Origin: UBA1259 sp964453915
GTDB taxonomy: Bacteria; Bacillota; Clostridia; Christensenellales; Borkfalkiaceae
Direction of reading: 5' to 3'
NCBI GenBank assembly: GCA_964453915.1
Contig: CAYVPW010000026.1
Span: forward strand, 1-18,151
DNA: 18,151 nucleotides
Below are positions 7,401 to 16,182 of this stretch, piece after piece; within the stretch, counting starts at the first letter, position 1, and every line of letters begins with the position of its first letter. Below the pieces are notes generated by a model, which saw only the letters and a list, made by a program, of their open reading frames with translations, was not told the origin of the DNA and did not search any database. A program made the translations under genes and the position numbers.

Positions 7401-8360
7401 ATGATTACACACGGCAACACTATTGAAATTCTTGCTGGTAATTCCAACAAGGCGCTGGCTGCGGCTATTGCAAAGGAACTTAACCTTTCTCTTTCCGCTG
7501 CCGAAGTAAGTAAGTTTTCGGACGGGGAAATAAGCATTACGCTTCCCAACACCGTAAGAGGAAGAGACGTTTTTATCGTTCAATCTACTTCTAACCCAGT
7601 AAACGACAACCTTATGGAATTGCTTATTATGATCGATGCTTGTAAGCGTGCGTCGGCGGGTAGAATTACGGCGGTAATTCCTTATTTCGGTTATGCAAGA
7701 CAAGACAGAAAGGCTCGCCCGAGAGACCCGATTACGGCAAAGTTGGTTGCCGATATATTAACCAGTGCAGGTGCAGACAGGGTTATGACTATGGACCTAC
7801 ACGCAGCGCAAATTCAAGGATTTTTTGAAATCCCCGTAGATCACCTTTACGGTGCGCCTCTTCTTGCTAAAAACTTTAAAAAGACGATGGACGAAAACTG
7901 GGTTGTAGTTTCTCCGGACGTAGGTTCGGTTGGCAGAGCAAGAAACTTTGCTTCCAGAGTAAACGCTCCTATAGCGATAGTAGACAAGCGTAGACCAAAA
8001 GCGAACGCCATAGAAATTATGAACGTTATAGGCGACGTTGCAGGAAAAACCTGCCTTATGGTGGACGATATGATAGATACTGCCGGAACGATTTGCCAAG
8101 GTGCGGAAGCGCTTGTAAAAAACGGTGCGAAAGAAGTTTATGCTTGCTGCACGCACGGCGTTTTAAGCGGTCCTGCCGTTGAAAGACTTAAAGCGTCTCC
8201 CATAAAGAAGCTTTACGTTTTAGACACTATAGATATTCCTGAAAAGGTTAGAGAAGAACTTGCCGGCAAGTTAGAAATAAGATCTACCGCAAAGACCATT
8301 GCAAGGGCGATTAAAGCGGTTTACAGCGATTCTTCGCTTTCTGAAATTTACGAAGACTAA
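7401..8360 (+). CDS. prs: Ribose-phosphate pyrophosphokinase (PRPP synthase)
   Basis: Transfers pyrophosphate from ATP to ribose 5-phosphate to make PRPP, the precursor for purines, pyrimidines, NAD, histidine and tryptophan. The 319 residues match the class I enzyme (B. subtilis 317). Visible hallmarks are the flexible-loop segment FGYARQDRKARPR near residue 95-107, the DLHAAQIQGFF region from Asp132, and the PRPP-binding loop VDDMIDTAGT at 221-230. The N-terminal SKFSDGEISI segment is also typical. ATG 7401 is preceded by AGGAG ten bases upstream. It has a dedicated promoter and a strong downstream hairpin, suggesting that prs is expressed at a higher level than pth and mfd. Confidence 0.97.
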   Translation: MITHGNTIEILAGNSNKALAAAIAKELNLSLSAAEVSKFSDGEISITLPNTVRGRDVFIVQSTSNPVNDNLMELLIMIDACKRASAGRITAVIPYFGYARQDRKARPRDPITAKLVADILTSAGADRVMTMDLHAAQIQGFFEIPVDHLYGAPLLAKNFKKTMDENWVVVSPDVGSVGRARNFASRVNAPIAIVDKRRPKANAIEIMNVIGDVAGKTCLMVDDMIDTAGTICQGAEALVKNGAKEVYACCTHGVLSGPAVERLKASPIKKLYVLDTIDIPEKVREELAGKLEIRSTAKTIARAIKAVYSDSSLSEIYED

Positions 8361-8384
8361 TAAAATAAATTTTAATTCAAAAGA

Positions 8385-8414
8385 GAAAATGCCGTTTGTT
8401 AAAACGGCATTTTC
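8385..8414 (+). terminator. Intrinsic terminator between prs and pth
   Basis: GAAAATGCCGTTT (8385-8397) pairs perfectly over 13 bases with 8402-8414 around a GTTA loop. The T-run lies in the 3' arm. Only 19 bases separate it from the pth ATG, so it may be a leaky attenuating terminator within a prs-pth-mfd transcript rather than the end of an operon. Confidence 0.8.
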
Positions 8415-8433
8415 ACAATAAAGAGATAAAAAT

Positions 8434-9012
8434 ATGAAACTTATCGTAGGGTTGGGCAATCCGGATTTAAAGTATAAAAATACCTTTCATAATTTAGGGT
8501 TTATGGCGGTAGATAAGATTGCGGAGTTTTCGGGCGTGCCTTTTAATAAAACCAAATGCCGCGCAAGCGTTGCGGAATTTAAAAACGGAGAAGAAAAAAT
8601 TGTTCTTGCCAAGCCGCTTACCTATATGAATTTAAGCGGAGAAAGCGTGAGGGAACTTGTTTCTTTTTATAAAATAGACTTAAAAAACGTTTTGGTTATT
8701 TACGACGATTACGATTTGCCAAAAGGTGAAATAAGGATAAGGGAAAGCGGTTCGGCAGGCACTCATAACGGTATGAGAAATATTGTTAAGGAACTTGGGA
8801 AAACCGAGTTTCCTAGGATAAGAATAGGCTTTAAGCAAGAAGGAGAGTTTAAAATTCCGCTTATCGATTACGTTCTTTCGGGGATAAAAGCGGACGACAA
8901 AGTTCTTTTTGAAAAGGCTATAGATTCCGCCGCAAAAGCAGGCTATAAGTTTGCTTTGGGCGAAACTATGCAAAACGTGATGCAACAATTTAACGGAAAA
9001 ACAGTTTTATAA
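8434..9012 (+). CDS. pth: Peptidyl-tRNA hydrolase
   Basis: Cleaves the ester bond of peptidyl-tRNAs released prematurely from ribosomes, recycling tRNA. The 192 residues match bacterial Pth. It begins KLIVGLGNP, with catalytic His19 in TFHNLGF (the family more often has TRHN), then KPLTYMNLSGESV, then YDDYDLPKGEIRIR with the catalytic Asp region, and GSAGTHNGMRNI where most homologues read GHNGL. These variations are conservative in position and the active-site His, Asn and Asp are retained. The ribosome binding site is weak (AAAGAG). It is followed at 17 bases by mfd. Confidence 0.95.
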   Translation: MKLIVGLGNPDLKYKNTFHNLGFMAVDKIAEFSGVPFNKTKCRASVAEFKNGEEKIVLAKPLTYMNLSGESVRELVSFYKIDLKNVLVIYDDYDLPKGEIRIRESGSAGTHNGMRNIVKELGKTEFPRIRIGFKQEGEFKIPLIDYVLSGIKADDKVLFEKAIDSAAKAGYKFALGETMQNVMQQFNGKTVL

Positions 9013-9029
9013 TTTTCCGAAGAGGTTTT

Positions 9030-12000
9030 ATGTCTGATAAAATCGTAAAAAATGTTAAAAAGGATAATTCTTATACAGAATTTATCGAAGCAATCCGCCA
9101 AGGTATTCCTTCGGCGGTTTTCGGCATAAACGATTCTTTTAAAAATTACCTGATAAGCGGTGTCGATTATCCTGCGTTGGTAGTAGTAAAGGATACGCTT
9201 ACCGCAAATTTATTTGCTGATTTTATAAGAGAATTTACAGATAAAAGCGTTTGCGTGATACCTGCAAAGGACGAAACTTTGGTTATAAGCAAGGCTTTTT
9301 CTAAAGATACCGTGTATGCTAGAATTTCCGGAATATACAATGTTAGTAAAAGCGACGTGGTGATTGCAACTGTAGAAGGTTTAATGCAGCCCGTTCAAAA
9401 AAACACGGCGGCTTTTACTTTTGTTAAGGGAGAAAGCTACTCTAGAGAAGATTACGTAAATTTTTTGACTGAATGTGGTTATAAAAGGGCGGACAGTGTA
9501 GAGGCAAAGGGATATTTTGCCGTTAGAGGAGACGTTTTAGACGTTTTTTCTATAGATTTAGATAAGCCCGTGCGAATAGATTTTTTCGGCGATACGGTTG
9601 AAAGTATAAAATTTATAGATACCGAAACGGGAAAAACCGCGGGTTATGCGGATAAAATAAGCGTTATAAAAGCAACGGAATTCGTTTTTGGAGAAGAAGA
9701 ATTAAAGGGGATAAAAGCCGCAGCATATACCGACGTAAAAAAGTTAAAGGGAGAAAGTCTAACAAGAATCAAGTCCGTTTACGAAGACGTGTGCCTAGCG
9801 ATAGAGAACAAAGATTACGACGTTTTGTCGCAGTTTTCTTTTTTCGCTAAGGATAATGGAAATATATTAGACCTTATGCCGCAAAACACGGTGGTTTTTT
9901 ATGACGAGCCGAAAAGACTTTATAAAACTGCGGAACTTGTATTTACGGAGTTTTCTGAGCGGTTTGATTCTTTATACAATGCAGGTGAGATTTTTTCTTT
10001 TGAAAAGTTAAACCTTTTATCAGTAGAAGAACTCACGGATATTATTGCAAAAAAAACCAACGTGGCGTTGCAAACAATTTCCGCAGAGATACCGTTTTTT
10101 CGTCCGTTAAAAATAATAAATCCTTCCGTAAGTGGTATTGCCGATTATCGGTTAGACGTTAAAGAAGTTTTCGGGGATATAAAAAACTGGTTAAGGGGTG
10201 GCTACCGCATTGTAGTTTGCGCCGATTCTTATAAAAAAGCGGAACTTTTCAGCGCAGATTTAATAACCGAAGGCTTGGGAGCGGAGATTACTCCGCTTGC
10301 CAAAGACAGCGGAGTTAGTATAGTTATAAGCAAATTAGACGGCGGATTCGTGTATCACGAAGATAAGTTGGTCGTTATAGGAAACGGCAATTTATTTGCA
10401 AAAAGTAGGGCGCAAAAAAGATTTAAACCAAAAAAGCAATCGTTTTTTACCGCTCCTTCCGCAGGCGACTATTGCGTTCACGAAATACACGGTATAGGCA
10501 GGGCGCTTGGGACTAAAAGAATTTCTACAACCGAAGGAACTAAAGATTATATTGCCGTTGAATATCGCGGCGGGGATATTTTGTATATACCCGTTGAGCA
10601 AATGGATATTTTAACAAGGTATTTGGGTGGTGAAAAGCCCGCTCTCTCCCGTATTGGCGGAAAAGATTTTGACAGAATTAAAAACAGCGTAAAAGAAAGC
10701 ATTAAAAAAATGTCTTTCGACTTAAAAAAATTATACGAAGAGAGAAATTCGTTAAAGGGCGTTGTTTTTGAATCCGATTCCGAAATGGAAAAGTTGTTTT
10801 TAGACGCTTTTGAGTTTGAAGACACGCCCGACCAAACTACCGCTACGGAAGAGATATTTAAGGATATGACGACCGATAAGGTGATGGACAGGCTTGTTTG
10901 TGGAGACGTAGGGTTTGGCAAAACGGAAGTAGCTTTCAGGGCTGCATTTTTGGCTGTATTAAACGGCAAGCAAGTGGCAATGCTTGCTCCCACAACAATA
11001 CTTTCGGAGCAACATTATAACACCGCCGTAAAAAGATTTAAAAATTTCGGTGTAAAGATAGAATGTATAAACAGGTTTAAAACACCGAAAGAACAAAAAA
11101 CCATTTTAGAAAAAGCAAAAAACGGAGAGGTGGACTTTCTTATAGGAACTCACCGTCTTTTATCTAAAGACGTGGCGTTTAAGGATTTGGGGCTACTCAT
11201 ATTAGACGAGGAACAGCGGTTCGGCGTAGAGCACAAGGAGAGAATAAAACTTTTAAAAAAGAATGTAGATACGCTTACTCTTTCCGCCACGCCTATACCA
11301 AGAACGTTGCATATGTCTTTATCCGGCATACGGTCTATAAGCACCATAGATACTCCGCCAAAAAAACGTTTGCCGGTGCAAACTTACGTTACGGAAGAGA
11401 CGGATACGCTTATTAAAGACGCCGTTTCCAAAGAGATAAATCGTGGTGGACAAGCGTTTATTTTGTATAACAGAGTAGAGAGCATATATGCCTTTGCCGA
11501 GCGGGTAAAGGGGCTTTTGCAGTCCGTTTCGGTTGCGGTCGTTCACGGGCAAATGGAAGAGCGTGTTATGGAAAAAAGCGTGATGGATTTCTATGCGGGG
11601 AAAACACAGGTGCTTATTTCTACCACGATAATAGAAAACGGTATAGACTTACCAAAAGCAAACACACTTATAGTTATAGATGCGGATAAATTAGGCTTGT
11701 CTACTTTGTATCAATTAAAAGGCAGGGTAGGTAGAAGCGATAGACTGGCTTACGCTTATTTTACGTTTAAAAGAGAAAAAATCTTAACGGAAACGGCGTA
11801 TAACAGGCTTAATGCAATAGTGGAATTTGCCGAAATGGGAAGTGGAATAAAAATTGCTATGCGCGATTTAGAAATAAGGGGTGCAGGCAACGTTTTGGGT
11901 GCGGAACAACACGGACATATGAACAAAATAGGCTACGAACTCTATTCTAAACTTTTAAAAGAAGAGTTGGAAGGAAAAGAAGACACTATTGCGAAATTAG

Positions 12001-12443
12001 ACGTGAGGGTTTCCGCCTTTATTCCGGACGATTATATAGAAAGCCGATCCGCAAAGATGAGTGCGTATAAAGAGATTGCCGAGATTAGGACTTTTGACGA
12101 CGAAAAAGAAGTTAGAAAAATGCTTGCGGATCTTTACGGACCAATACCCCAAGAGGTTGAAAATTTAATTAACGTAGCCGTTGTAAAAAGCCTTGCAAAA
12201 GAATACGGAGTCACGGAGATTAACGTTTCTAAAGAGCGTTCGGACTTTGTTTTTGCCGATTTTTCCGCCTTCAAAAGTCCCAAATTAGCATATGCTATGG
12301 ATTGTTCTGGCATAAGCACAAGGGTTGTAATGACAGATAAACGCACGCTTGCTTTTCAATACGGAAAAGACGGTGCGGAGACGCTTGTTAAAATGAGAAA
12401 ATTCCTTGCGAAAGCCGAAAACTGCGATAAAAAAGAAAAATAA
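9030..12443 (+). CDS. mfd: Transcription-repair coupling factor Mfd
   Basis: An ATP-driven DNA translocase that removes RNA polymerase stalled at lesions and recruits UvrA. At 1137 residues it is full length. In order there are a UvrB-like N-terminal module (about residues 20-340), the CarD-like RNA-polymerase-interaction domain (from about 478, GDYCVHEIHGIGRA), and the RecG-like translocase with Walker A GDVGFGKTE at 625-633 (Lys631), Walker B LDEEQRFG from about 724, LSATPIPRT and the arginine-finger motif GRVGRSDR. The TRG-containing region (RDLEIRGAGNVLGAEQHGH) and the C-terminal UvrA-masking domain follow. A ribosome binding site AGAGG lies just upstream. It is probably co-transcribed with pth. 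No clear hairpin terminator was seen in 12444-12486. Confidence 0.97.
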   Translation: MSDKIVKNVKKDNSYTEFIEAIRQGIPSAVFGINDSFKNYLISGVDYPALVVVKDTLTANLFADFIREFTDKSVCVIPAKDETLVISKAFSKDTVYARISGIYNVSKSDVVIATVEGLMQPVQKNTAAFTFVKGESYSREDYVNFLTECGYKRADSVEAKGYFAVRGDVLDVFSIDLDKPVRIDFFGDTVESIKFIDTETGKTAGYADKISVIKATEFVFGEEELKGIKAAAYTDVKKLKGESLTRIKSVYEDVCLAIENKDYDVLSQFSFFAKDNGNILDLMPQNTVVFYDEPKRLYKTAELVFTEFSERFDSLYNAGEIFSFEKLNLLSVEELTDIIAKKTNVALQTISAEIPFFRPLKIINPSVSGIADYRLDVKEVFGDIKNWLRGGYRIVVCADSYKKAELFSADLITEGLGAEITPLAKDSGVSIVISKLDGGFVYHEDKLVVIGNGNLFAKSRAQKRFKPKKQSFFTAPSAGDYCVHEIHGIGRALGTKRISTTEGTKDYIAVEYRGGDILYIPVEQMDILTRYLGGEKPALSRIGGKDFDRIKNSVKESIKKMSFDLKKLYEERNSLKGVVFESDSEMEKLFLDAFEFEDTPDQTTATEEIFKDMTTDKVMDRLVCGDVGFGKTEVAFRAAFLAVLNGKQVAMLAPTTILSEQHYNTAVKRFKNFGVKIECINRFKTPKEQKTILEKAKNGEVDFLIGTHRLLSKDVAFKDLGLLILDEEQRFGVEHKERIKLLKKNVDTLTLSATPIPRTLHMSLSGIRSISTIDTPPKKRLPVQTYVTEETDTLIKDAVSKEINRGGQAFILYNRVESIYAFAERVKGLLQSVSVAVVHGQMEERVMEKSVMDFYAGKTQVLISTTIIENGIDLPKANTLIVIDADKLGLSTLYQLKGRVGRSDRLAYAYFTFKREKILTETAYNRLNAIVEFAEMGSGIKIAMRDLEIRGAGNVLGAEQHGHMNKIGYELYSKLLKEELEGKEDTIAKLDVRVSAFIPDDYIESRSAKMSAYKEIAEIRTFDDEKEVRKMLADLYGPIPQEVENLINVAVVKSLAKEYGVTEINVSKERSDFVFADFSAFKSPKLAYAMDCSGISTRVVMTDKRTLAFQYGKDGAETLVKMRKFLAKAENCDKKEK

Positions 12444-12486
12444 CGGTTTTTTTGGCTTTATGCGGGGTAAAAAAATAAAAAAACGA

Positions 12487-12515
12487 TTGCAATTTTTTGC
12501 CTTATAATATATACT
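12487..12515 (+). promoter_or_regulatory. Sigma-A promoter of the foldase-like lipoprotein gene
   Basis: TTGCAA (12487-12492) and TATACT (12510-12515) are separated by 17 bases. The predicted start near 12522 lies downstream of the open TTG codon at 12497, which rules that codon out and supports the ATG at 12557. A TATAAT at 12503-12508 is an alternative -10 but lacks a well-placed -35. Confidence 0.7.
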
Positions 12516-12556
12516 TTATAGGTAAAATGAGTTTTCTAACATTTTGGGAGATTTAT

Positions 12557-14437
12557 ATGAGAAAAAAACTTTTATCGATAATAGCGGTAATCAGTGCGTT
12601 TTTGGTAAGCGTGTCCGCATTGTCTGGTTGTAATCTTGTTTCCACCGATAGCGAAAGGGATATGGCGCAAGTGGTTGCAACCGTACAAATTTCAGAGGAC
12701 GCTCCTTTGGAAAAAATAGAAAAAAAAGAGATGGTTATGGCGTACCTTAATTACGGCTACTATTATTCTCAAAACGGCTATTCTAGCGAACAAATTTTTA
12801 ACGTTATTATAGACAATTTGGTAAATTCAAGAATAATGGTTCAACACTCCGTTATCACGTTTGATGCAAGCGCAACCGCTTATAAGCGTGACGGAAAAGA
12901 CAAGTGGGACGTGGAAAGGTATTTAACGGACGACGATATCGTGGAAGCGACTTATAACACTATTCAGGCAATGAATACCCTTATAGACAACAACGAAGAA
13001 ACTTCTGCGGAAAAGAAGTCCGAAACCTATTCCGGAGACGTTAGAACCGCTCCTGAAAACGCTGCGGTAGACACGGAAGTATCCGTTGCCGAAATGAGAG
13101 AGTATAATCAAAGATACGAACAAAACGGTGCGGATATAGGCGCAATCGGAAGCGATAGATATAAGGCTTATAACAAAGCGTTAAAGGTTTTAGAAGACAA
13201 CCAACTTTTGGGGGAAAACGTTTCCACTGCAAAGGATACGATATACTATAAAGAAAACTTGCAAGCAAACGAAGAGAGTATTCTTATAGAAAAACTTCAA
13301 AAGAGCATCGAAAAGGAAATAAGATCTTCCGTTACGTTAGAGGCTTTGATTTCTGAATATCAAACGATGTATAACGCACAAAAGAACAGCATAAAGGACG
13401 CTGCTGCATTTGAAACGGCAATGTCGGAAGCGACTGTCACCAGTCCCGTTGTGTACACGCCTTATACCGGATACGTTTACGTTTATAATCTTTTGTTGGG
13501 AGTTGACGAATATCAATCTTCTTTGATAAAAAAATTAAACGAAGACAAGAACTTGACCGATGAGCAAAGGATAAAAGAAAGAAAGCAAGTTTTATCTTCT
13601 ACCATCGCTAAAGATTTAAGAGAATCTTGGATATATTCCGGATACGACTTTGATTTTGAAGCGGGAGTAGTAAGTTTTAAAAACGATTATAAGATAGCGG
13701 AAAAAGCGCTCACCTTTAAGGGAACCGTGCACGAATACGCTAAAAAGACGCAAGAAAGTGCCGGAAGATACAGAGTAGACAGCGTAAACGAATACGGTTT
13801 AAAAGACTTTATAAATCTTATTAACGATTACGTTTACGATAACCAAAACATCAATATGAACACTTCTTACTATGCGGAACAAGCGATTTATGCTTCTAAT
13901 AACTCTTCCGTTGCAGAAGATTACGATGCTAGGGTACAAGAACTTTTATATGCGTTCTCTACCGATTCGGGTTCTTTAAACAATACCAAAGGATATTTGG
14001 TTGCGCCTAAGGCTGATATAGGCAAAACCGAAACGTACGTTAAAGAGTTTGCTGACGCTGCTAGATCTTTTGTTGAAGACGGTATGGGAGACAAGAGTTA
14101 TATAGTTGTCGGAACGGACTACGGCTATCACGTTATGTTCTTCTCTAAACAACTTGGTGCAAATACCGATTACGCAACGCTTGTTGAATATTTGAACGCC
14201 GTTATGAATATGGGCGTAAAAGACCAAGCGGGTTGGGAAGGCGTTTTAAGAGATATGCTTGAAAATTGGGAAGATATAGAAAACACCGATAGTTATTTGT
14301 ATCAGTTGGTGGCACTCTATTCTAACCTAAGCAACGTCACCACCGTGAAACAAAACGAAATTATAAATACTTATAAAAACGACGCTAACTGTGTAGTTAA
14401 ATATGCAGACAGATATGCGGATTTGCTTAAAATCTAA
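12557..14437 (+). CDS. SurA/PrsA-like foldase lipoprotein with degenerate parvulin region
   Basis: A 626-residue predicted lipoprotein. The signal peptide has a basic start (MRKKLL), a hydrophobic core and lipobox LSGC at 22-25 (Cys25 lipidated), so it acts at the outer face of the membrane. ATG 12557 is supported by GGGAG at 12546-12550. The segment after residue 33 (VVATVQISEDAPLEKIEKKEM...) resembles the SurA/PrsA N-terminal chaperone module. Near the C-terminus, DSGSLNNTKGYL followed by KEFADAARSF and GTDYGYHVMFF follows the layout of a parvulin prolyl-isomerase domain, but without the usual HILV strand, so isomerase activity is doubtful. It directly follows mfd, a place where Clostridia often carry a prsA or surA homologue. 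Likely role: folding or stabilising secreted proteins; this is inference from family and context. Confidence 0.72.
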   Translation: MRKKLLSIIAVISAFLVSVSALSGCNLVSTDSERDMAQVVATVQISEDAPLEKIEKKEMVMAYLNYGYYYSQNGYSSEQIFNVIIDNLVNSRIMVQHSVITFDASATAYKRDGKDKWDVERYLTDDDIVEATYNTIQAMNTLIDNNEETSAEKKSETYSGDVRTAPENAAVDTEVSVAEMREYNQRYEQNGADIGAIGSDRYKAYNKALKVLEDNQLLGENVSTAKDTIYYKENLQANEESILIEKLQKSIEKEIRSSVTLEALISEYQTMYNAQKNSIKDAAAFETAMSEATVTSPVVYTPYTGYVYVYNLLLGVDEYQSSLIKKLNEDKNLTDEQRIKERKQVLSSTIAKDLRESWIYSGYDFDFEAGVVSFKNDYKIAEKALTFKGTVHEYAKKTQESAGRYRVDSVNEYGLKDFINLINDYVYDNQNINMNTSYYAEQAIYASNNSSVAEDYDARVQELLYAFSTDSGSLNNTKGYLVAPKADIGKTETYVKEFADAARSFVEDGMGDKSYIVVGTDYGYHVMFFSKQLGANTDYATLVEYLNAVMNMGVKDQAGWEGVLRDMLENWEDIENTDSYLYQLVALYSNLSNVTTVKQNEIINTYKNDANCVVKYADRYADLLKI

Positions 14438-14459
14438 AATAGCGTAAATGGAGAAAATT

Positions 14460-14490
14460 GGGCGAAACCGTGGTTTTGCCCCTTAATTTT
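14460..14490 (+). terminator. Terminator-like hairpin abutting the exonuclease start
   Basis: GGGCGAAAC (14460-14468) pairs with GTTTTGCCC (14473-14481), including one G-T pair, around a CGTG loop, and is followed by a T-rich stretch (14483-14490) that runs directly into ATG 14491. It starts 22 bases after the lipoprotein stop, so it probably terminates that transcript. It could also be a translational control hairpin for the exonuclease gene. Confidence 0.65.
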
Positions 14491-15081
14491 ATGATAATTT
14501 ATTTAGATACGGAAACAACGGGGTTGCGCCCCGGAAACATATGTCAATTATCTTACGTTATGCAAGATAAAAATATAATTACGGCAAAAAACTTTTACTT
14601 TGAGGTAGATAGCGTAGAGTACGGTGCGCTTGCGGTGCACGGGCTTTCTGTTGAAAAGTTAAAGGTTTTATCTAACGGCAAAAGATTTTGCGATTGTATT
14701 TTAGAAATAGAAAAAGATTTTAACCGTGCAGGCGTTATAGTTTGCCACAACGTTTCTTTTGATTTTATGTTTTTACGCACGGAGTTTGAAAATTGTTTTA
14801 GGCAGTTTGTTTTTAACGAAAGTTTTTGTTCTATGAAAAAACTTACGCCCATAACAAAACTTGCCCGCTCTAAAGGCGTGGGATATAAATATCCTAAACT
14901 TTCGGAGGCGTGTGAATATTTTGGAATTACAAATGCCGAAATTATGAAAAAAGCGGTAGAACTGTTTGGCAACAGCTGCGGCTTTCACGATGCAAGATTC
15001 GATACGGCGGCGTTGTTTCTTTGTATGACGGCTGCAATGGATAGAGAAAAAGAGATAAGCGTATTAAAAGACTATCTTTAA
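14491..15081 (+). CDS. DnaQ-family DEDDh 3'-5' exonuclease
   Basis: A 196-residue stand-alone exonuclease domain related to the proofreading subunit of DNA polymerase III and to RNase T. The metal-binding DEDDh set is complete: Asp6 and Glu8 in YLDTETTGL (Exo I), Asp91 in CHNVSFDFMFL (Exo II), and His166 with Asp171 in HDARFD (Exo III). It could trim DNA or RNA ends; the family does not fix the substrate, so I give no symbol. ATG 14491 begins right at the first beta-strand, as in homologues, but has no ribosome binding site. TTG 14458 has GGAGAA four bases upstream but would place 11 residues inside the hairpin sequence. Expression probably relies on read-through from the lipoprotein gene. 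The AEC permease gene follows by 21 bases. Confidence 0.85.
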   Translation: MIIYLDTETTGLRPGNICQLSYVMQDKNIITAKNFYFEVDSVEYGALAVHGLSVEKLKVLSNGKRFCDCILEIEKDFNRAGVIVCHNVSFDFMFLRTEFENCFRQFVFNESFCSMKKLTPITKLARSKGVGYKYPKLSEACEYFGITNAEIMKKAVELFGNSCGFHDARFDTAALFLCMTAAMDREKEISVLKDYL

Positions 15082-15102
15082 TTATGCGCAAAGGATAAGG
15101 TT

Positions 15103-16104
15103 ATGACGATAGATTTTTTAACTGTATTTATAACGGTTTTTTCTTTGGTGATTTTGGTTTTACCGGGATATTTGCTTACTAAACTTAAAATGATAGGAAA
15201 GGGTGCGGAGTCTGTTCTTTCCGTTTTAGTGCTGTACTGTTGCCAACCTATGCTTATGATAAAAGGATTTCAAACTGAGTACGATTCTTCTATAGCGATA
15301 AATATGCTCATCGTGGCGGGGCTTGCCTTGGTTGTTCATATGATAATGATAGGCATAATGTATTTGTTTGTAAAAAACAAAAGCAACGATGCCAAGATAA
15401 ACTGTGTTAGATTTTCAAGCGTTTTTTCTAATTGCGGATATATGGGGTTGCCGTTTTTGAAAACTCTTTTTGCGGGCGATTCGGTAGTGATGTCACAAAT
15501 AATTATATACGGAGCGGTTGTAATAGCAATATTTAATTTTTTAAACTGGTCTATCGGTATTTATATGATGACGGGAAACAAAAAGGAAATGTCTATAAAA
15601 AACGCCTTGCTTAACCCGACTGTGATAGCAATATTTATAGGGTTAATTTTCTTTTTTGCCGTGCAAACTCCGTTGGCGGACGTTGCGGTAGAAGGCTCTG
15701 CGCTAGAATTGATATTGACAAAAATTATGCAAAGCGTAGACTTTTTAGCCGAAATGGTGACACCGCTTGCAATGATGGTTATAGGCGTAAAACTAGCCAA
15801 CGTTAAACTTAAAAACCTGTTTTTAGATAAATGGGCATACGTATCCAGCTTTTTTAAGCTTGTAGTAATGAGCTTAGTTGCAATGCTTTGCGTTGCGTTT
15901 TTGCCCGTCGATACGGTTGTTAAATACGCTATCTTTTTTTGCTTGTCTATGCCGAGTGCAACGGGAACGGTGCTTTTTGCGGTAAGATTCGGCGGAGATG
16001 CGGATTCCGCTTCCGTTTGCGTTTTATTGTCTACCGTGCTATCTATAATAACTATTCCGCTTATGTTTTTGGTCTTTTCGGGAATATTCGGGGTAGTGAT
16101 ATAG
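15103..16104 (+). CDS. AEC-family (auxin efflux carrier-like) permease
   Basis: A 333-residue integral membrane transporter with about ten hydrophobic segments in two groups of five, the usual AEC architecture. The signature NCGYMGLPFLKTLF in the first half (about residue 109 onward) and the polar-interrupted helices near PSATGTVLF in the second half fit the family, whose bacterial members export or exchange organic acids such as malate, though substrates vary. The ATG follows AAGGATAAGG directly. It lies 21 bases after the exonuclease gene, probably on the same transcript, and ends at a bidirectional terminator facing trpB. The substrate cannot be inferred from context. Confidence 0.88.
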   Translation: MTIDFLTVFITVFSLVILVLPGYLLTKLKMIGKGAESVLSVLVLYCCQPMLMIKGFQTEYDSSIAINMLIVAGLALVVHMIMIGIMYLFVKNKSNDAKINCVRFSSVFSNCGYMGLPFLKTLFAGDSVVMSQIIIYGAVVIAIFNFLNWSIGIYMMTGNKKEMSIKNALLNPTVIAIFIGLIFFFAVQTPLADVAVEGSALELILTKIMQSVDFLAEMVTPLAMMVIGVKLANVKLKNLFLDKWAYVSSFFKLVVMSLVAMLCVAFLPVDTVVKYAIFFCLSMPSATGTVLFAVRFGGDADSASVCVLLSTVLSIITIPLMFLVFSGIFGVVI

Positions 16105-16135
16105 TATTGTTTGTATTTGTATAAAATTTAAAAAT

Positions 16136-16167
16136 AAAAATCGCAATCAATGTGATTGCGATTTTTT
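16136..16167. terminator. Bidirectional intrinsic terminator between AEC permease and trpB
   Basis: A perfect 14-base stem (AAAAATCGCAATCA at 16136-16149 with its complement at 16153-16166) closes on a 3-base loop and is followed by further Ts. The A-run and T-run ends make it effective in both directions; it lies 31 bases past the permease stop and 16 bases past the trpB stop. Confidence 0.9.
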
Positions 16168-16182
16168 GTTTTCGTTTTTTAT

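Noticed and set aside
7329..8156. Two minus-strand open frames (124 and 119 residues) opposite prs
   Set aside because: They oppose a highly conserved gene and have basic, low-information composition typical of antisense shadows.
10547..10993. 148-residue open frame on the minus strand inside mfd
   Set aside because: Its Ser/Asn-rich, Phe-rich composition is a shadow of the mfd helicase reading frame; no recognisable domain.
12497..12556. TTG start that would extend the foldase-like lipoprotein by 20 residues
   Set aside because: The codon lies between the -35 and -10 elements of the promoter, upstream of the expected transcript start, and would bury the signal peptide.
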